Notes: generated from the sequence alone by a model not told the origin. A stretch of DNA of 64,000 nt from JAUVPB01 sp965223695 (GCA_965223695.1 CBDCXJ010000025.1:1-64000), one strand, 5' to 3'; shown: positions 18,387 to 29,586, numbered from the stretch's first letter. Made by a program: numbers and translations.

Positions 18387-19718
18387 TTAGGCGGCGCGCG
18401 CGGGGCGTCTAGGGCCGCTGGCGTGCCCGAGCTCGAGCTCGCTTGCGTTCTCGGCGTCAGGGCGTTCGGCCATCGTGCGCTCCGGGCGGTAGCAGGAGAT
18501 CTGGTTCTTTCCCGCGTGCTTGGACGCATACAGAGCAAGGTCCGCCCCGGCCACGAGGTCGGTGATGTCGACCCCGTGTTGTGGGAAGCTCGCGATGCCT
18601 GCCGAGAGCTTCAGTGACGCGCCGTTCTCGGCACTCGCCTCGCCAACCCTCGCCATGATCCGGGCAGCGATGGCCCGGGTCTCGGCCTCGGTCCGCCCCT
18701 CGAGCAGTAGCGCGAACTCGTCACCGCCTATGCGAAAGGCCTCGGCGTTCTGACGCATTGCTGCCGCCACGCTCCGCAGAGCAGCGTCGCCGGCCAGATG
18801 GCCCTGCGAGTCGTTGATCGTCTTGAAGTCGTCGACGTCGAACAGGCACAGGCTCAGGGCCAGCCCGGGCGTGCGTGCCGCCTCCTCGTACTCATCCAGC
18901 TTTTCGCAGAAATGCCGGTAGTTGCCGAGCTCGGTGAGCGAATCGGTGCGCGCGAGCTTCATCGCGCTCAGCGAGCTGTGGACGGTTCGTTGATACAGCG
19001 TTATCGCGGCGAGAGGCCCGATCAGCGTGAGCGGCAGATAGGGCGAGGAGTCAGCGAGCGAGACCAGCATGACGGTTGTCGAGGCCATCACCGTGGCAGG
19101 CAACGCGGTCTCGAGCGTGACCGAGCGCGCGAGGGCTCTCAGGCCCTGGCGCGTCACGCGCGCCACCGCGCCGACGATCAGCGCGATGTTCACGGTCCAG
19201 AAGACGAGGGAGCCGACGAACGCCGAGACGACGAGAGCGCCCGCCGAGTCAGCGCTCCCCACGCCCTGCATGGCGAGGCCAGCGAGTCCTCCGGCGAGCG
19301 TGTACACCGCGGCGTTGTAGACGAGACGAAGGACCTCCCTGCGATCGATCATCTGCGCGAACAGCGACGTGCACAGGGCCACGATCGCCGATGCCGTCCA
19401 GCCGTGGAGGAGGCCCGCGCCGAGGATGAACAGGGCGGCGAGTGAGACGCCGCCGACCGACGCGCGTCCGATCGGTACGGGAAACACTTCGGCCAGGGTT
19501 GCGGCAAGGACGAGGGCCGCCAGGCCAAGCACCTGCGGCGGCGACAGCGACGAGGCCAGCTCGCGGATCGCGACGACGAACAGCGCGGTAGCGCCCAGTG
19601 CCGTCGGCGCGAGCAGCGGCCACAGAAGCCGCCGCTGACGCGGTGTCAGCGCCGGCGTCTCGACCGGTCGCGCCACGTTCGTGAGCGACCGCACGATCGG
19701 CAGGAGCGATCTCACCAT
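18387..19718 (-). CDS. Membrane-anchored GGDEF diguanylate cyclase
   Basis: 443 aa from the ATG at 19718 (MVRSLLPIVRSL). The N-terminal two-thirds has about eight hydrophobic segments (LLWPLLAPTALGATALFVV, VGGVSLAALFILGAGLLHG, GLAGLAMQ...) forming a MASE-like sensor. The C-terminal GGDEF domain is intact: ARTDSLTELGNYRHF, LCLFDVDDFKTINDSQGH, RIGGDEFALLL, and ADLALYASKHAGKNQ. It should make c-di-GMP. The allosteric I-site (RxxD, just before GGDEF) reads RQNA, so feedback inhibition is probably lost. It stands alone between valS and clpX. Confidence 0.92.
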   Translation of the reverse strand: MVRSLLPIVRSLTNVARPVETPALTPRQRRLLWPLLAPTALGATALFVVAIRELASSLSPPQVLGLAALVLAATLAEVFPVPIGRASVGGVSLAALFILGAGLLHGWTASAIVALCTSLFAQMIDRREVLRLVYNAAVYTLAGGLAGLAMQGVGSADSAGALVVSAFVGSLVFWTVNIALIVGAVARVTRQGLRALARSVTLETALPATVMASTTVMLVSLADSSPYLPLTLIGPLAAITLYQRTVHSSLSAMKLARTDSLTELGNYRHFCEKLDEYEEAARTPGLALSLCLFDVDDFKTINDSQGHLAGDAALRSVAAAMRQNAEAFRIGGDEFALLLEGRTEAETRAIAARIMARVGEASAENGASLKLSAGIASFPQHGVDITDLVAGADLALYASKHAGKNQISCYRPERTMAERPDAENASELELGHASGPRRPARAA

Positions 19719-19795
19719 CGGGTGATCACTCACCCACCATGCAACGCTCAGAGCAGCATGCCATCCCTCACCTGGGGGAGGCCAGGCTGCCGTTT

Positions 19796-21076
<1,281 letters not shown>

Positions 21077-21136
21077 TGTATCTCTTGATACCTCGGTTTC
21101 GAGCTAATTGCCAGGGGTGAGCTTGAGAGAACCGCG

Positions 21137-21721
21137 CTAGCGGTGCTCGATCACCGTGTCGATGATCCCGTATTCCTGGGCTTCTTGCGAGGTCATGAAG
21201 TAGTCGCGCTCCATGTCCTGCGAGACCTTGTCGAGGTCTTGCTCGGTGTGCTTGGCGATAATCTCCTCGAGTCGCCGCTTGAGGGAGATCACCTCCTTCG
21301 CGTGGATCTCGATATCGGTCGCCTGCCCCTGGAAGCCGCTCTGCACCTGATGGATGAGAACCTTCGCGTTGGGTAGCGTCATCCGCTTGCCCTTGGTGCC
21401 ACCGGCTAGCAGGAGTGCGCCCATCGACATGGCGATCCCGACGCAGATCGTCTGCACGTCTGGCTTGATGAACTGCATCGTGTCGTAGATCGCGAGGCCC
21501 GAATAGACGGAGCCACCGGGCGAGTTGATGTAAAGCGAGATGTCCTTGTCGGGCTCCTCCGACTCGAGGTGGAGGAGCTGTGCGACGACGACGTTCGCGA
21601 CCTGGTCATCGATCGGCGTGCCGAGGAAGATGATTCGCTCGTTCAGAAGCCGCGAGTAGATGTCGAAGGCGCGCTCGCCTCGCGACGTCTGCTCGATAAC
21701 CATGGGGATTAGGGGACTCAT
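21137..21721 (-). CDS. clpP: ClpP protease subunit
   Basis: 194 aa serine peptidase of family S14. Catalytic triad Ser99 (VGIAMSMGALLLAGG), His124 (AKVLIHQVQSG) and Asp173 (MERDYFM). SLYINSPGGSVYSGLAIYDTM is the substrate-strand signature. ATG start overlaps the trigger factor stop by 4 nt. In the order tig-clpP-clpX, so the three are likely one operon; no second clpP is seen in the window. Confidence 0.97.
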   Translation of the reverse strand: MSPLIPMVIEQTSRGERAFDIYSRLLNERIIFLGTPIDDQVANVVVAQLLHLESEEPDKDISLYINSPGGSVYSGLAIYDTMQFIKPDVQTICVGIAMSMGALLLAGGTKGKRMTLPNAKVLIHQVQSGFQGQATDIEIHAKEVISLKRRLEEIIAKHTEQDLDKVSQDMERDYFMTSQEAQEYGIIDTVIEHR

Positions 21722-23076
21722 TCATCAACCTCGCTTCCGGGCGTCCATATCTTCCGGCTCGACGTGTCATTCTCCTTCTCGGGAGTCCACAACTCCTCGC
21801 GTGCATCGGCGAGGTCGACCGGGATGGGCTTGACCGACTCAACGACCTCGTCGAGCGCTTTCTTGAAACGCAGGTCACCCCGGAGCTTCTCGAACCCCCC
21901 ACTCTCGCGAAGCTCGGCGAGTGCCTCGCCCGCGTCGTCGCCCCCCTCGCGCTCGGCCTCGCCATCGATGAATTCCTCGACTTCTTCGTCGGCGACGTCG
22001 ATCTCGAGATCGTCGGCGAGCGCCTCGAGCACGAGCTCGCGCTTGACGCTGACCTCTGCCTCGGCCTGGAGCTGCGCATCGACGTCCTCCGGCGTTCGCC
22101 CCGTCGCCGCCAGATAGCTCTCGAGCGCGATGCCGCGCTGCTCGAGCGAGCGCGCAAGCCCCTGCCAGAGCGAGCGCACACGCGCTGCGACGACCGGCTC
22201 GAGGCGCTCGAACGTCGAGGCCTCGGCAAGCGTGTCGAGCGCGCGCTCGCGGAACATCACGTCGATCTCGGCTTCGAGCTGCTCGGTCAGCGACTCCTCG
22301 ATGTCTGCTTCCAGCTCGGCGAGCGTCTCGAACTCGCTGGCCTTGAGCGCGAGGTCGTCGTCGAGCGGCGGGAGCACCTTCTCGTTGATCTCCTTGACGG
22401 TGATCTCGAGCTTCGCGACCTTCGACTCGCCCGTGTCGACTTTCGCAACGGTCGTCTCGCCCAGCGCCGAGCCGATGATCGACTCTTCGATTTGACCGTG
22501 CAGGCGTCCGTGGCCGACTTCGATTGCGTAGTCGCGGGTCGTCTCGTCACCGACGAGGTCGACGACGACCGTGTCGCCGGCGGCTGCGGGCCGGCCTGCC
22601 GGCGAGAGCTCGGCCACGCTCGCGCGGACGCGCTCGAGCTCGGCCTCGATGATATCGCGCGGAACGTCTGCCTCGGGGCGGGCCACCTCGAGGCCATTCC
22701 AGTCTCCGAGCGACGGAGCCGGAAGCACCTCGACCGTCGCACGAAATGCGAATGCACTTCCCTGCTCTGGCAAGGCGTCCCACTCGAGCTCGGGCTCTGC
22801 GACCGGGCGGATCTCGTGCTCGGATGCCGCCGCCCAGAACCAGCCCGGCATGTGGGAGCGCACGGCTTCGGTCGCGAGAGCGTCGTGCCCGACGCGGGCG
22901 GCTACGACCGGCATCGGCACCTTCTTCCCCTTACGGAAGCCGGGGAACGACATCGATCCGGCCAGGTCTGACGCCGCGTGCTCGAACGCATGGTCGACGG
23001 CCTCGACCTCAACCTCGATCTCGAGCCTGACCTTGTCGTCAGGCAGCTCCTCGACCCGCACCTGCACGGCGCTCAT
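21718..23076 (-). CDS. tig: Trigger factor, ribosome-associated chaperone
   Basis: 452 aa. The N-terminal ribosome-binding domain has the signature MSFPGFRKGKKVPMPVVAARVG. The central region (GDTVVVDLVGDETTRDYAIEVGHGRLHGQIEESIIGSALGETTVAKV) fits the FKBP-type PPIase domain. The C-terminal helical arms follow (LKASEFETLAELEADIEESLTEQLEAEID and onward). First gene of the tig-clpP-clpX unit, transcribed away from the protease gene at 23165, with 88 nt between. Confidence 0.95.
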   Translation of the reverse strand: MSAVQVRVEELPDDKVRLEIEVEVEAVDHAFEHAASDLAGSMSFPGFRKGKKVPMPVVAARVGHDALATEAVRSHMPGWFWAAASEHEIRPVAEPELEWDALPEQGSAFAFRATVEVLPAPSLGDWNGLEVARPEADVPRDIIEAELERVRASVAELSPAGRPAAAGDTVVVDLVGDETTRDYAIEVGHGRLHGQIEESIIGSALGETTVAKVDTGESKVAKLEITVKEINEKVLPPLDDDLALKASEFETLAELEADIEESLTEQLEAEIDVMFRERALDTLAEASTFERLEPVVAARVRSLWQGLARSLEQRGIALESYLAATGRTPEDVDAQLQAEAEVSVKRELVLEALADDLEIDVADEEVEEFIDGEAEREGGDDAGEALAELRESGGFEKLRGDLRFKKALDEVVESVKPIPVDLADAREELWTPEKENDTSSRKIWTPGSEVDE

Positions 23077-23164
23077 TCAATCAGACGGGCTCGTGCCGCC
23101 GGAAGCAGTCCGGGCCTGACGCCGGCGAGGAGGAACGCCCCGAAGCGCGCGCGAACTGGGCCGG

Positions 23165-24943
23165 ATGCGGATCAGACGCGCAAGACCCCCTCGAGCACGG
23201 GCCATCCGGAATCCGGCGCTGCGCGTGTCTTTCGTGGCCGTACTGGTTGCCTCCGGCGCGTCTGCCCTCATTCTCAGCAGCGCCTCGCCGATCGTCGCGC
23301 TACCCACCAGCGCGGCGGGAACCAGCGGCGAAGCACCCGCCATCGCCGAGCTAGCGGACGGTGGCTTCGAGCGAGTGACGTTGCCGGCCCGTCCGCCGCC
23401 CCTGGCACCGACGCGAACGGTGGCCGGCGCTGCCGGCGCGACACTGAGCATCGCCGTCGCCCTGATCACGTTCGACGACGCTCCCATCGAGCCGTTCGAC
23501 CCGGCCAGCGTCGCCAGCACGATGTTCGGTCCCAGCGAGTCGCTCGCACGTCTCTACGACGAGCAATCGTTTGGCCAGACACAGGTCGGTGGCAACGTGT
23601 TCGGTTGGTTTACGGTCGCGCGCGGAGCAACGGCGTGCGACTTCAGCCAATGGGCCGACGCAGCGACGCTCGCTATCGGCGCCGCCACGCTTTCCGCCTA
23701 CACGCACCTGCTCGTCGTGTTCCCCGAGACGCTCGAGTGCGAGTGGACGGGACTCGCCTATGTCAACGGCTCGACAGCCTGGATCAACGGTGAGCCGACG
23801 GTGCAGGCTGCGGCGCACGAGCTCGGCCACAATCTCGGTCTGGGCCACGCGAGCTCGCTGCGATGCCTGAGCGGCGGCCTTCCGGTCGCCCTCGGATCCG
23901 ACTGCACCAAGGCGGAGGAGTACGGGGACCCGTTCACGCTGATGGGCTCGGGGGGCACGCTGCACATGAGCGGCGTCCACAAGCTCCAGCTGGGCTGGCT
24001 CGGCCCCGCCAACGTCATCGACGTCACCAAGAGCGGCACATTCGCCCTCGCGCCGCTCGGAACGGTATCCGTCGACGCGCAGATCCTGCAGATCCCGCGC
24101 GGCAAGTCGACGCTCGTCGTCGAGTACCGCCAGTCGGGAGCGGCATTCGAGCGCTTTGGCGGACCGTTCGAGCCGCCAGGAGGCGTCACGGTTCGCATGG
24201 CCGACGGGCCCGCGAGCGAGCGCCGCTCCCTGCTCGTCGACTCGACGCCCAGGACAGCGACGCACGCCGACGCCACGATCGCAGCCGGCCTCGCCGTCGA
24301 CGACACAGAGAGCGGGCTGCGAATCCGCGTGGTCTCGCTGACCTCGACGCACGCCGAGGTCGAGGTGACCCTGCCCGCTTCGGGTGGCACTGGATCCTCG
24401 AGTGAACGGCCCACGCCGCCGTCAACGCTGGTCGCTGTCACCACGCCCGGGCCGCGCCGCACCCGCGTGGATCTGAGCTGGTCAGAGAGTGCGGCTGACC
24501 GGGGCGCGATCCACTACGTCGTGATGCACAATGGCCGCGTCGTCGCCAGGCCAGACCGGCCCCGGTTGACTCGTTTCGAGCGACACGGTCGCCATGTCTA
24601 TCGCGTGGTGGCCGTCGCACGCGACGGGCGCCGAAGTGCACGGTCGAAGCGCCTCGTCATCGCCACGGAGCGCCCGCGCAGCACCGGGCGGAACCGTCTG
24701 CCGCTGCGAGGGGTGAAGGCGAGCCTGACACGCGACGGCCGCGTCGCACTGAGCACGCGCGGGCGTACGCGTGCGACCGTTCGGATGGGCGCGGTCGGCG
24801 GCCGCGCCGCCATTCCCAGGCGGGGCAAGCTTGCATTGCAGCTCAGCACCGAGCGCATGCGGCTGACGGTCCGCCCGGCAGCGCGGCCCGCTGCTCGCGC
24901 GGTGCGGATCATCGCCGTTCGCGAGCGACCGCTTGCCGGCTAA
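23165..24943 (+). CDS. Secreted M11 (gametolysin)-type zinc metalloprotease
   Basis: 592 aa. Signal peptide: basic start then VSFVAVLVASGASALILSSASPIVA. Zinc site AAHELGHNLGLGHASS (HExxHxxGxxH, about residue 218) with a downstream met-turn-like FTLMGSGGTLHMSG, the pattern of M11 and related metzincins. VALITFDDAPIEPF and LYDEQSFGQTQVGGNVFGWF upstream are also typical. About residues 430-510 resemble a fibronectin type III domain (RTRVDLSWSESAADRGAIHYVVMHNG). The C-terminus is very Arg-rich. Expected to be exported. Divergent from tig. The substrate is unknown. Confidence 0.85.
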   Translation: MRIRRARPPRARAIRNPALRVSFVAVLVASGASALILSSASPIVALPTSAAGTSGEAPAIAELADGGFERVTLPARPPPLAPTRTVAGAAGATLSIAVALITFDDAPIEPFDPASVASTMFGPSESLARLYDEQSFGQTQVGGNVFGWFTVARGATACDFSQWADAATLAIGAATLSAYTHLLVVFPETLECEWTGLAYVNGSTAWINGEPTVQAAAHELGHNLGLGHASSLRCLSGGLPVALGSDCTKAEEYGDPFTLMGSGGTLHMSGVHKLQLGWLGPANVIDVTKSGTFALAPLGTVSVDAQILQIPRGKSTLVVEYRQSGAAFERFGGPFEPPGGVTVRMADGPASERRSLLVDSTPRTATHADATIAAGLAVDDTESGLRIRVVSLTSTHAEVEVTLPASGGTGSSSERPTPPSTLVAVTTPGPRRTRVDLSWSESAADRGAIHYVVMHNGRVVARPDRPRLTRFERHGRHVYRVVAVARDGRRSARSKRLVIATERPRSTGRNRLPLRGVKASLTRDGRVALSTRGRTRATVRMGAVGGRAAIPRRGKLALQLSTERMRLTVRPAARPAARAVRIIAVRERPLAG

Positions 24944-24953
24944 GAGCCGGTAG

Positions 24954-25036
24954 TGCGGGCGAGAGGATTCGAACCTCCACGGGCTTTCACCCAACGGGTC
25001 CTAAACCCGCCGCGTCTACCATTCCGCCACGCCCGC
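24954..25036 (-). tRNA. tRNA-Leu (anticodon UAG)
   Basis: 83 nt with long variable arm, as class II tRNAs have. Acceptor GCGGGCG pairs with CGCCCGC, discriminator A. Anticodon stem GCGGG/CCCGT with loop TTTAGGA gives UAG. T-arm GAGGTTCGAATCCTC is clear. CCA is not encoded. Confidence 0.96.
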
Positions 25037-25090
25037 GCTGGCTTCCGAGGATATCTAGGGCCGTGGAATCGGCCAACTACACTGGCCGCG

Positions 25091-25162
25091 GGCCCCGTAG
25101 CTCAGTGGATAGAGCAACGGACTTCGAATCCGTGTGCGGAGGTTCGATTCCTCCCGGGGCCG
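25091..25162 (+). tRNA. tRNA-Arg (anticodon UCG)
   Basis: 72 nt. Acceptor GGCCCCG/CGGGGCC, discriminator G, D-arm GCTCAGTGGATAGAGC, anticodon stem ACGGA/TCCGT with loop CTTCGAA (anticodon UCG), T-arm GGAGGTTCGATTCCTCC. CCA is not encoded. Lies 54 nt from tRNA-Leu and divergent from it. Confidence 0.96.
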
Positions 25163-25205
25163 TTCCCGGAACCTGCGCGAGGGCTTACAATGCGTGCGGG
25201 GGGTA

Positions 25206-28124
25206 ATGCGATTGACGTACGTATCTGCGGTTCTAAGCCTGCGAGTGCTGCCTGCTTGGTGTTTTGCCGCGCTCGTCGCATTCTTGCTTGCGCTCAGCCC
25301 CTCCGCCTCGGCCGCCGCCGGCGACGCCGACCCGACCTTCGACTCTGACGGCGTCGCCACGACAGATACCGGCCTCACCGACGAGCAGGCGCTGGCTGTG
25401 GCCGTTCAAAGCGACGGACGCGTTCTCGCGGGAGGATCTGGCTCGACCGGCGTCGGCGCCCAGCTCACCGTGGTTCGGTATACCGCCGACGGCTCGCTCG
25501 ACTCAACCTTTGGCGCCGGCGGGCACGCGCGCACCGCGGTCGGCGGAGCGATCGACCGGGCACACGCCATCGCCGTCCAGACAGACGGAAAGATCGTCGC
25601 CGCAGGAATCACCGGCACGGGAGCCGTCAACGACGTCGTCGTCCTTCGCTATCTGGCCAACGGCGCGCTCGACACAAGCTTCTCGGGTGGCTTGACGATC
25701 ACGCCTGTGGGCGGCGGCGATGATCGTGCGCTCGCCGTCGCGATCCAGGCAGACGGGAAGATTGTGATCGCCGGGTTCACGCACAACGGCACCGACGACG
25801 ACGTTCTCGTAGCGCGCTACAACGCCAACGGCACACTCGACCCGACCTTCGGCACCGCGGGCATCGTGACGACCGACACCGCCGGAGGAACCGATCGCGC
25901 GCTCGCGGTCGCGATTCAAGCCGACGGCAAGATCGTCGTCGCCGGGCTCGCGAACAACGGCACCACAGACGATCTCCTGCTCGCGCGCTACACGAGCGCC
26001 GGCGTGCTCGACACGACCTTCGACAGCGACGGCCTGGCCATCGTCGTCGACGCTACGGGCGAGCAGCGGCTCGCGGGCGTGGCGATCCAGGCCGATGGGC
26101 GGATCGTTGCGACTGGATCCTTCAACGGCGACTTCGCGATCTGGCGCTTCCTCACGGGCGGTGCGGCCGACGCGACCCTCGACAGCGACGGCGCGGCCAC
26201 GACGAATCTCGGCGGCACCGACGACGCGCACGCGATCGCCCTCGACAAGACGGGACGCATCCTCGTCGCAGGCGAGAGCATCGGCCAGACCGTCGGGTCG
26301 ACCTACGACGCGGTGCTCGTCCGCTACAACGCCGACGGTTCCCGCGATACGACGTTCGGAGCCGCGGGCGTTGTCCGCACTACTGTCAGCGGCGACGAGC
26401 ATTTCTACGCCGTCGCGATCGACACGGCCGGCCGGATCGTGTCAGCAGGTAACACGACGAGCATCTTCAACTCGGTGAGCGAGTCGAACTTCCTGGTAGC
26501 GCGGCATCAGGGCTATTCGGCACCCGATCCGCCAGCCGCGGTCGGCGCGGCTCGCGGACACATGCAGGCGACGATCTCGTGGAGTGGCCCGGCAAACGAC
26601 GGTGGCAGCGCCGTCACGAGCTACACGGCGACTGCCGAGCCCGGCGGAGCCACGTGCACGACCAGTCAAACGTCGTGCACGATCGCCGGCCTCAGCAACG
26701 GAACGACGCACAGCTTCACCGTCACCGCGTCGAATGGCCTCGGGACCAGCGCCGCCTCCGTTCCGGCATCGGTCACGCCGAACTCATGCAAGACGCCGAG
26801 CGGCCCGCTCGTCGCCACCGTCGACCTGAGCGACGGTGAGACGCCCACCAACGGCAACGACGTGATCACTGGTACCAGCGCGAACGACGCCATCGACGGT
26901 CTCGCCGGCGACGACACGATCTGCGGCGGCAGCGGCAACGACACCATTCAGGGCGGGCCAGGCGACGATCTCATCTACGGAGACGAAGGCCCTGGAAGTA
27001 CCGACGGACGTGATGCGCTCACCGGCGGCCCGGGCAACGACACGATCTTCGGCGGTGGAGCCAACGACGCGATCAAGGGCGGCGCCGGCAACGATGTCGT
27101 CAGCGGCGACAACGGCAACGACACCATCGAAGGCGGTCGGGGCCGCGACCTGCTCAGCGGAGGCAACGGGAACGACACGATCGATGGAGGCGCCGACAAC
27201 GACGTCCTGCGCGGCCACGACGGAAACGACATCCTCCGTGGCGGCGGTGGCATCGACGGCATCGAGGGTCGAGCCGGCAACGACCTCCTCGAGGGTGGCG
27301 GCGGCAACGACGCACTGCTCGGCGGGGAGGGTAGCGACGCGATCAACGGCGGCAAGGGCAACGACAACATCCGCGGCGGCAGCGGCAACGACCTGATCGA
27401 GGGTGGGAGCGGTCGCGACCGGATCCTCGGCGGCCCGGGCAACGACATCGTTCTCGGCGGCGCCGGCCGCGACAACATCTACGGCGACGCGAAGGAGCCG
27501 TCCGGCCCGGGCGGGAACGACAGGCTCAAGGGCGGACGCGGTGACGACAACATCTTTGGCGGGGGCGGCAACGACAGGCTGAAGGGCGGCGCCGGGCTCG
27601 ATGAACTGCGCGGCGCAGGCGGTCGCGACCTCCTCGACGGCGGCAGCGGCAACGACCACCTGATGGGCGGCGGCGGCAACGACACGCTCGAGGGCGGCGA
27701 CGACGACGACCTCGCCGGCGGGGGCGGCCGCGACGACCTCGACGGCGGCGCCGACGACGACTGGCTCTTCGGCGGCCCCGGCGGCGACGTCATCTTCGGC
27801 CGCCTCGGTGACGACAAGCTCTGCGGAGGACCCGGCGGCGACCGTCTCTTCGGCGACGGACGCGACGCGCCGTTCGGCCGCCTGGCCGGCAACGGACGCG
27901 ACCGGCTCTACGGCGAGCAGGGACGTGATCGACTCTACGGGGGCGGTGGCTACGACCTGCTCTTCGGCGCGAACGGCGACACGCTGATCCGAAGGCCGGA
28001 GCTCGGCCCTGCGGGTCTCGGGCGGCGCCCGGGGGTCGCGCTGTTCCTCGACCCGGTCGTCCGCTCGGTGCAGGGCGTCCCCCGCTTCCGCACCTGCGCC
28101 GCGTCAACCCGGAACGGCCGCTGA
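25206..28124 (+). CDS. Secreted delta-60 repeat / FN3 / RTX calcium-binding protein
   Basis: 972 aa from the ATG at 25206. Signal peptide to about residue 37 (WCFAALVAFLLALSPSASAAA). Residues ~40-435 hold about seven delta-60 repeats of the type AIQADGKIVIAGFT...LARYNANGTLDPTFG, expected to fold as a beta-propeller. Residues ~440-530 form a fibronectin III domain (ATISWSGPANDGGSAVTSYTATAEPGG). From ~546 to ~930 it carries many RTX nonapeptides (GGxGNDxxx), i.e. calcium-binding parallel beta-roll. The C-terminus lacks an obvious sortase or membrane anchor. Probably a cell-surface or matrix adhesin. It begins just after tRNA-Arg. Confidence 0.88.
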   Translation: MRLTYVSAVLSLRVLPAWCFAALVAFLLALSPSASAAAGDADPTFDSDGVATTDTGLTDEQALAVAVQSDGRVLAGGSGSTGVGAQLTVVRYTADGSLDSTFGAGGHARTAVGGAIDRAHAIAVQTDGKIVAAGITGTGAVNDVVVLRYLANGALDTSFSGGLTITPVGGGDDRALAVAIQADGKIVIAGFTHNGTDDDVLVARYNANGTLDPTFGTAGIVTTDTAGGTDRALAVAIQADGKIVVAGLANNGTTDDLLLARYTSAGVLDTTFDSDGLAIVVDATGEQRLAGVAIQADGRIVATGSFNGDFAIWRFLTGGAADATLDSDGAATTNLGGTDDAHAIALDKTGRILVAGESIGQTVGSTYDAVLVRYNADGSRDTTFGAAGVVRTTVSGDEHFYAVAIDTAGRIVSAGNTTSIFNSVSESNFLVARHQGYSAPDPPAAVGAARGHMQATISWSGPANDGGSAVTSYTATAEPGGATCTTSQTSCTIAGLSNGTTHSFTVTASNGLGTSAASVPASVTPNSCKTPSGPLVATVDLSDGETPTNGNDVITGTSANDAIDGLAGDDTICGGSGNDTIQGGPGDDLIYGDEGPGSTDGRDALTGGPGNDTIFGGGANDAIKGGAGNDVVSGDNGNDTIEGGRGRDLLSGGNGNDTIDGGADNDVLRGHDGNDILRGGGGIDGIEGRAGNDLLEGGGGNDALLGGEGSDAINGGKGNDNIRGGSGNDLIEGGSGRDRILGGPGNDIVLGGAGRDNIYGDAKEPSGPGGNDRLKGGRGDDNIFGGGGNDRLKGGAGLDELRGAGGRDLLDGGSGNDHLMGGGGNDTLEGGDDDDLAGGGGRDDLDGGADDDWLFGGPGGDVIFGRLGDDKLCGGPGGDRLFGDGRDAPFGRLAGNGRDRLYGEQGRDRLYGGGGYDLLFGANGDTLIRRPELGPAGLGRRPGVALFLDPVVRSVQGVPRFRTCAASTRNGR

Positions 28125-28131
28125 GCGACGA

Positions 28132-29541
28132 CTACCCGGCGACCTCGCCGAGCAGGCTCCGCAGCTCGTCGATGGTCGTAGCCTCGCCCGGCTCCTTGTC
28201 TGCTCGATAGCGCTTGACGCGGGCAAAGCGAAGGGCCACTCCGCCCGGGTAGCGCGAGGAGCGCTGGACGCTGTCGAGCGCGATCTCGACGACAAGCTCT
28301 GGTCGCACGCGGACGGTGATCCCGTCGCGCGAGGTCTCGCGCGGAGCTGCTCGGTCTGCCAGCCGAGCAGCTCGTCTGTCATTCCCTTGAACGTCGACCA
28401 GATCGACCGTGACGACGGGCTTGACCTTCCGCCACGCCTTGCCGCGGCGTCCGGCCTGGTACGGCGCCTCGAGGTCCTTGACCATGACGCCCTCGTGCCC
28501 GGCGTCGAGCGCCTCGTCGAAGAAGGCGCGCGCGGCGGCCGCTCCAGAGACGGTGCGGCCCGGCGTCGCAGCCTCGCCGACCGTCTGCTCGAGCTTCGCA
28601 CGGCGCAGCGCGAAGGGCTCGTCGAGCAGATCCTCACCGTCGAGGTGCAGGCAGTCGAAGTAGAACGCCGTCATTCCCGCCTCGCCGTGGTCGTCGCGTC
28701 CAAAGCGACTCATCGAGTCCTGAAAGGGCACCGGTCGCTCCCCCACCCCCAGCGTCATCACCTCGCCGTCGAGCACGACCGCGTGCGCCGGGAGTGCGCG
28801 CGCCGCGGCCACCACCTCGGGCAGCCGTGCTGTGACGTCGTTGAGGTTGCGCGTGTAGACGCGCGTCTCGTCGGCGCGACGGTGCACCTGAATGCGAGCG
28901 CCGTCCAGCTTCCACTCCACGAACGCCTCGCCGAGCTCCTCGATCGCCGCCTCGACGGTCTCGGCGCTCGCAGCGAGCATCGGCTTGAGCGGACGCAGAA
29001 CGCGCAGGGCCACGGAGCTCAGCCCGGCCTCGCCCTCGCGAAGCGCGATCTCGGCCGTCTCGCCCAGGTCTCCGGTAAGCATGAGCGCGCGCCGTACGAG
29101 CGCCGGCGGCACCCCCGCGCCCTTCGCGACCGCGTCGGTAACGACTCCCTCGAGCGCGCCCTGGCGCAACTCGCCGACGAGGAGTCGCCGCAGGAAGAGC
29201 TGCTCCGCCTCCGTCGCGCGGGCGAACAGCTCCTCCAGCGTCTCGCGGCGGCGTGCCTCGACGCCCTGGCCTGACATCTCGTCGAGCGCTGTCAGCGTCG
29301 AATCGGCCTCGACGAGTGTCAGCGCCGGCTCGCCGGCAGGCCTTACATCGAGATCGCGCAGGGCGGCCCAGCCGGTACCGATCTTGCCCTGACGCGGCCG
29401 CCCGCGCAGGAAGCCGACCGCGATCGCGGCCTCCGTCACGTCAACGTCTCGGAAGACGCCGGCGAGGGACCCGATCTTCTCGGTTCGCTTGCGCGTCGAT
29501 GCGGTGGCCTCGGAGGCGGCCACAAGGGTGGCGAGCTGCAC
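28132..29541 (-). pseudogene. ATP-dependent DNA ligase with internal deletion and frameshifts
   Basis: 469 aa as read from the GTG at 29541. Seals nicks via a lysyl-AMP; motif I is EWKLDGARIQVHRR. The DNA-binding N-terminus, nucleotidyltransferase motifs (VLDGEVMTL, FYFDCLHLDG, GVMVKDLEAPYQAG) and motif V (WRKVKP) are normal. After KPVVTVDLV the family normally has ~35 residues (GRRxGxLSNxHLGARDP region) that are absent here. The next conserved block, TFKGMTDELLGWQTEQL, is present only in another frame (about 28341-28394). The original frame resumes at RETSRDGITVRVRPELVVEIALDSVQRSSRYPGG. The OB-fold is thus broken: a decayed gene or a consensus error. The stop is 7 nt from the convergent RTX gene. 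Confidence 0.85.
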
Positions 29542-29586
29542 GGAGACATTGTCCCATCGCACCCGTCGTATGCGAGGATGCGCGCC

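Noticed and set aside
26840..28000. Dense short repeats suggesting a CRISPR array
   Set aside because: Repeats are in-frame GGxGND codons of RTX nonapeptides, not constant repeat/variable spacer units.
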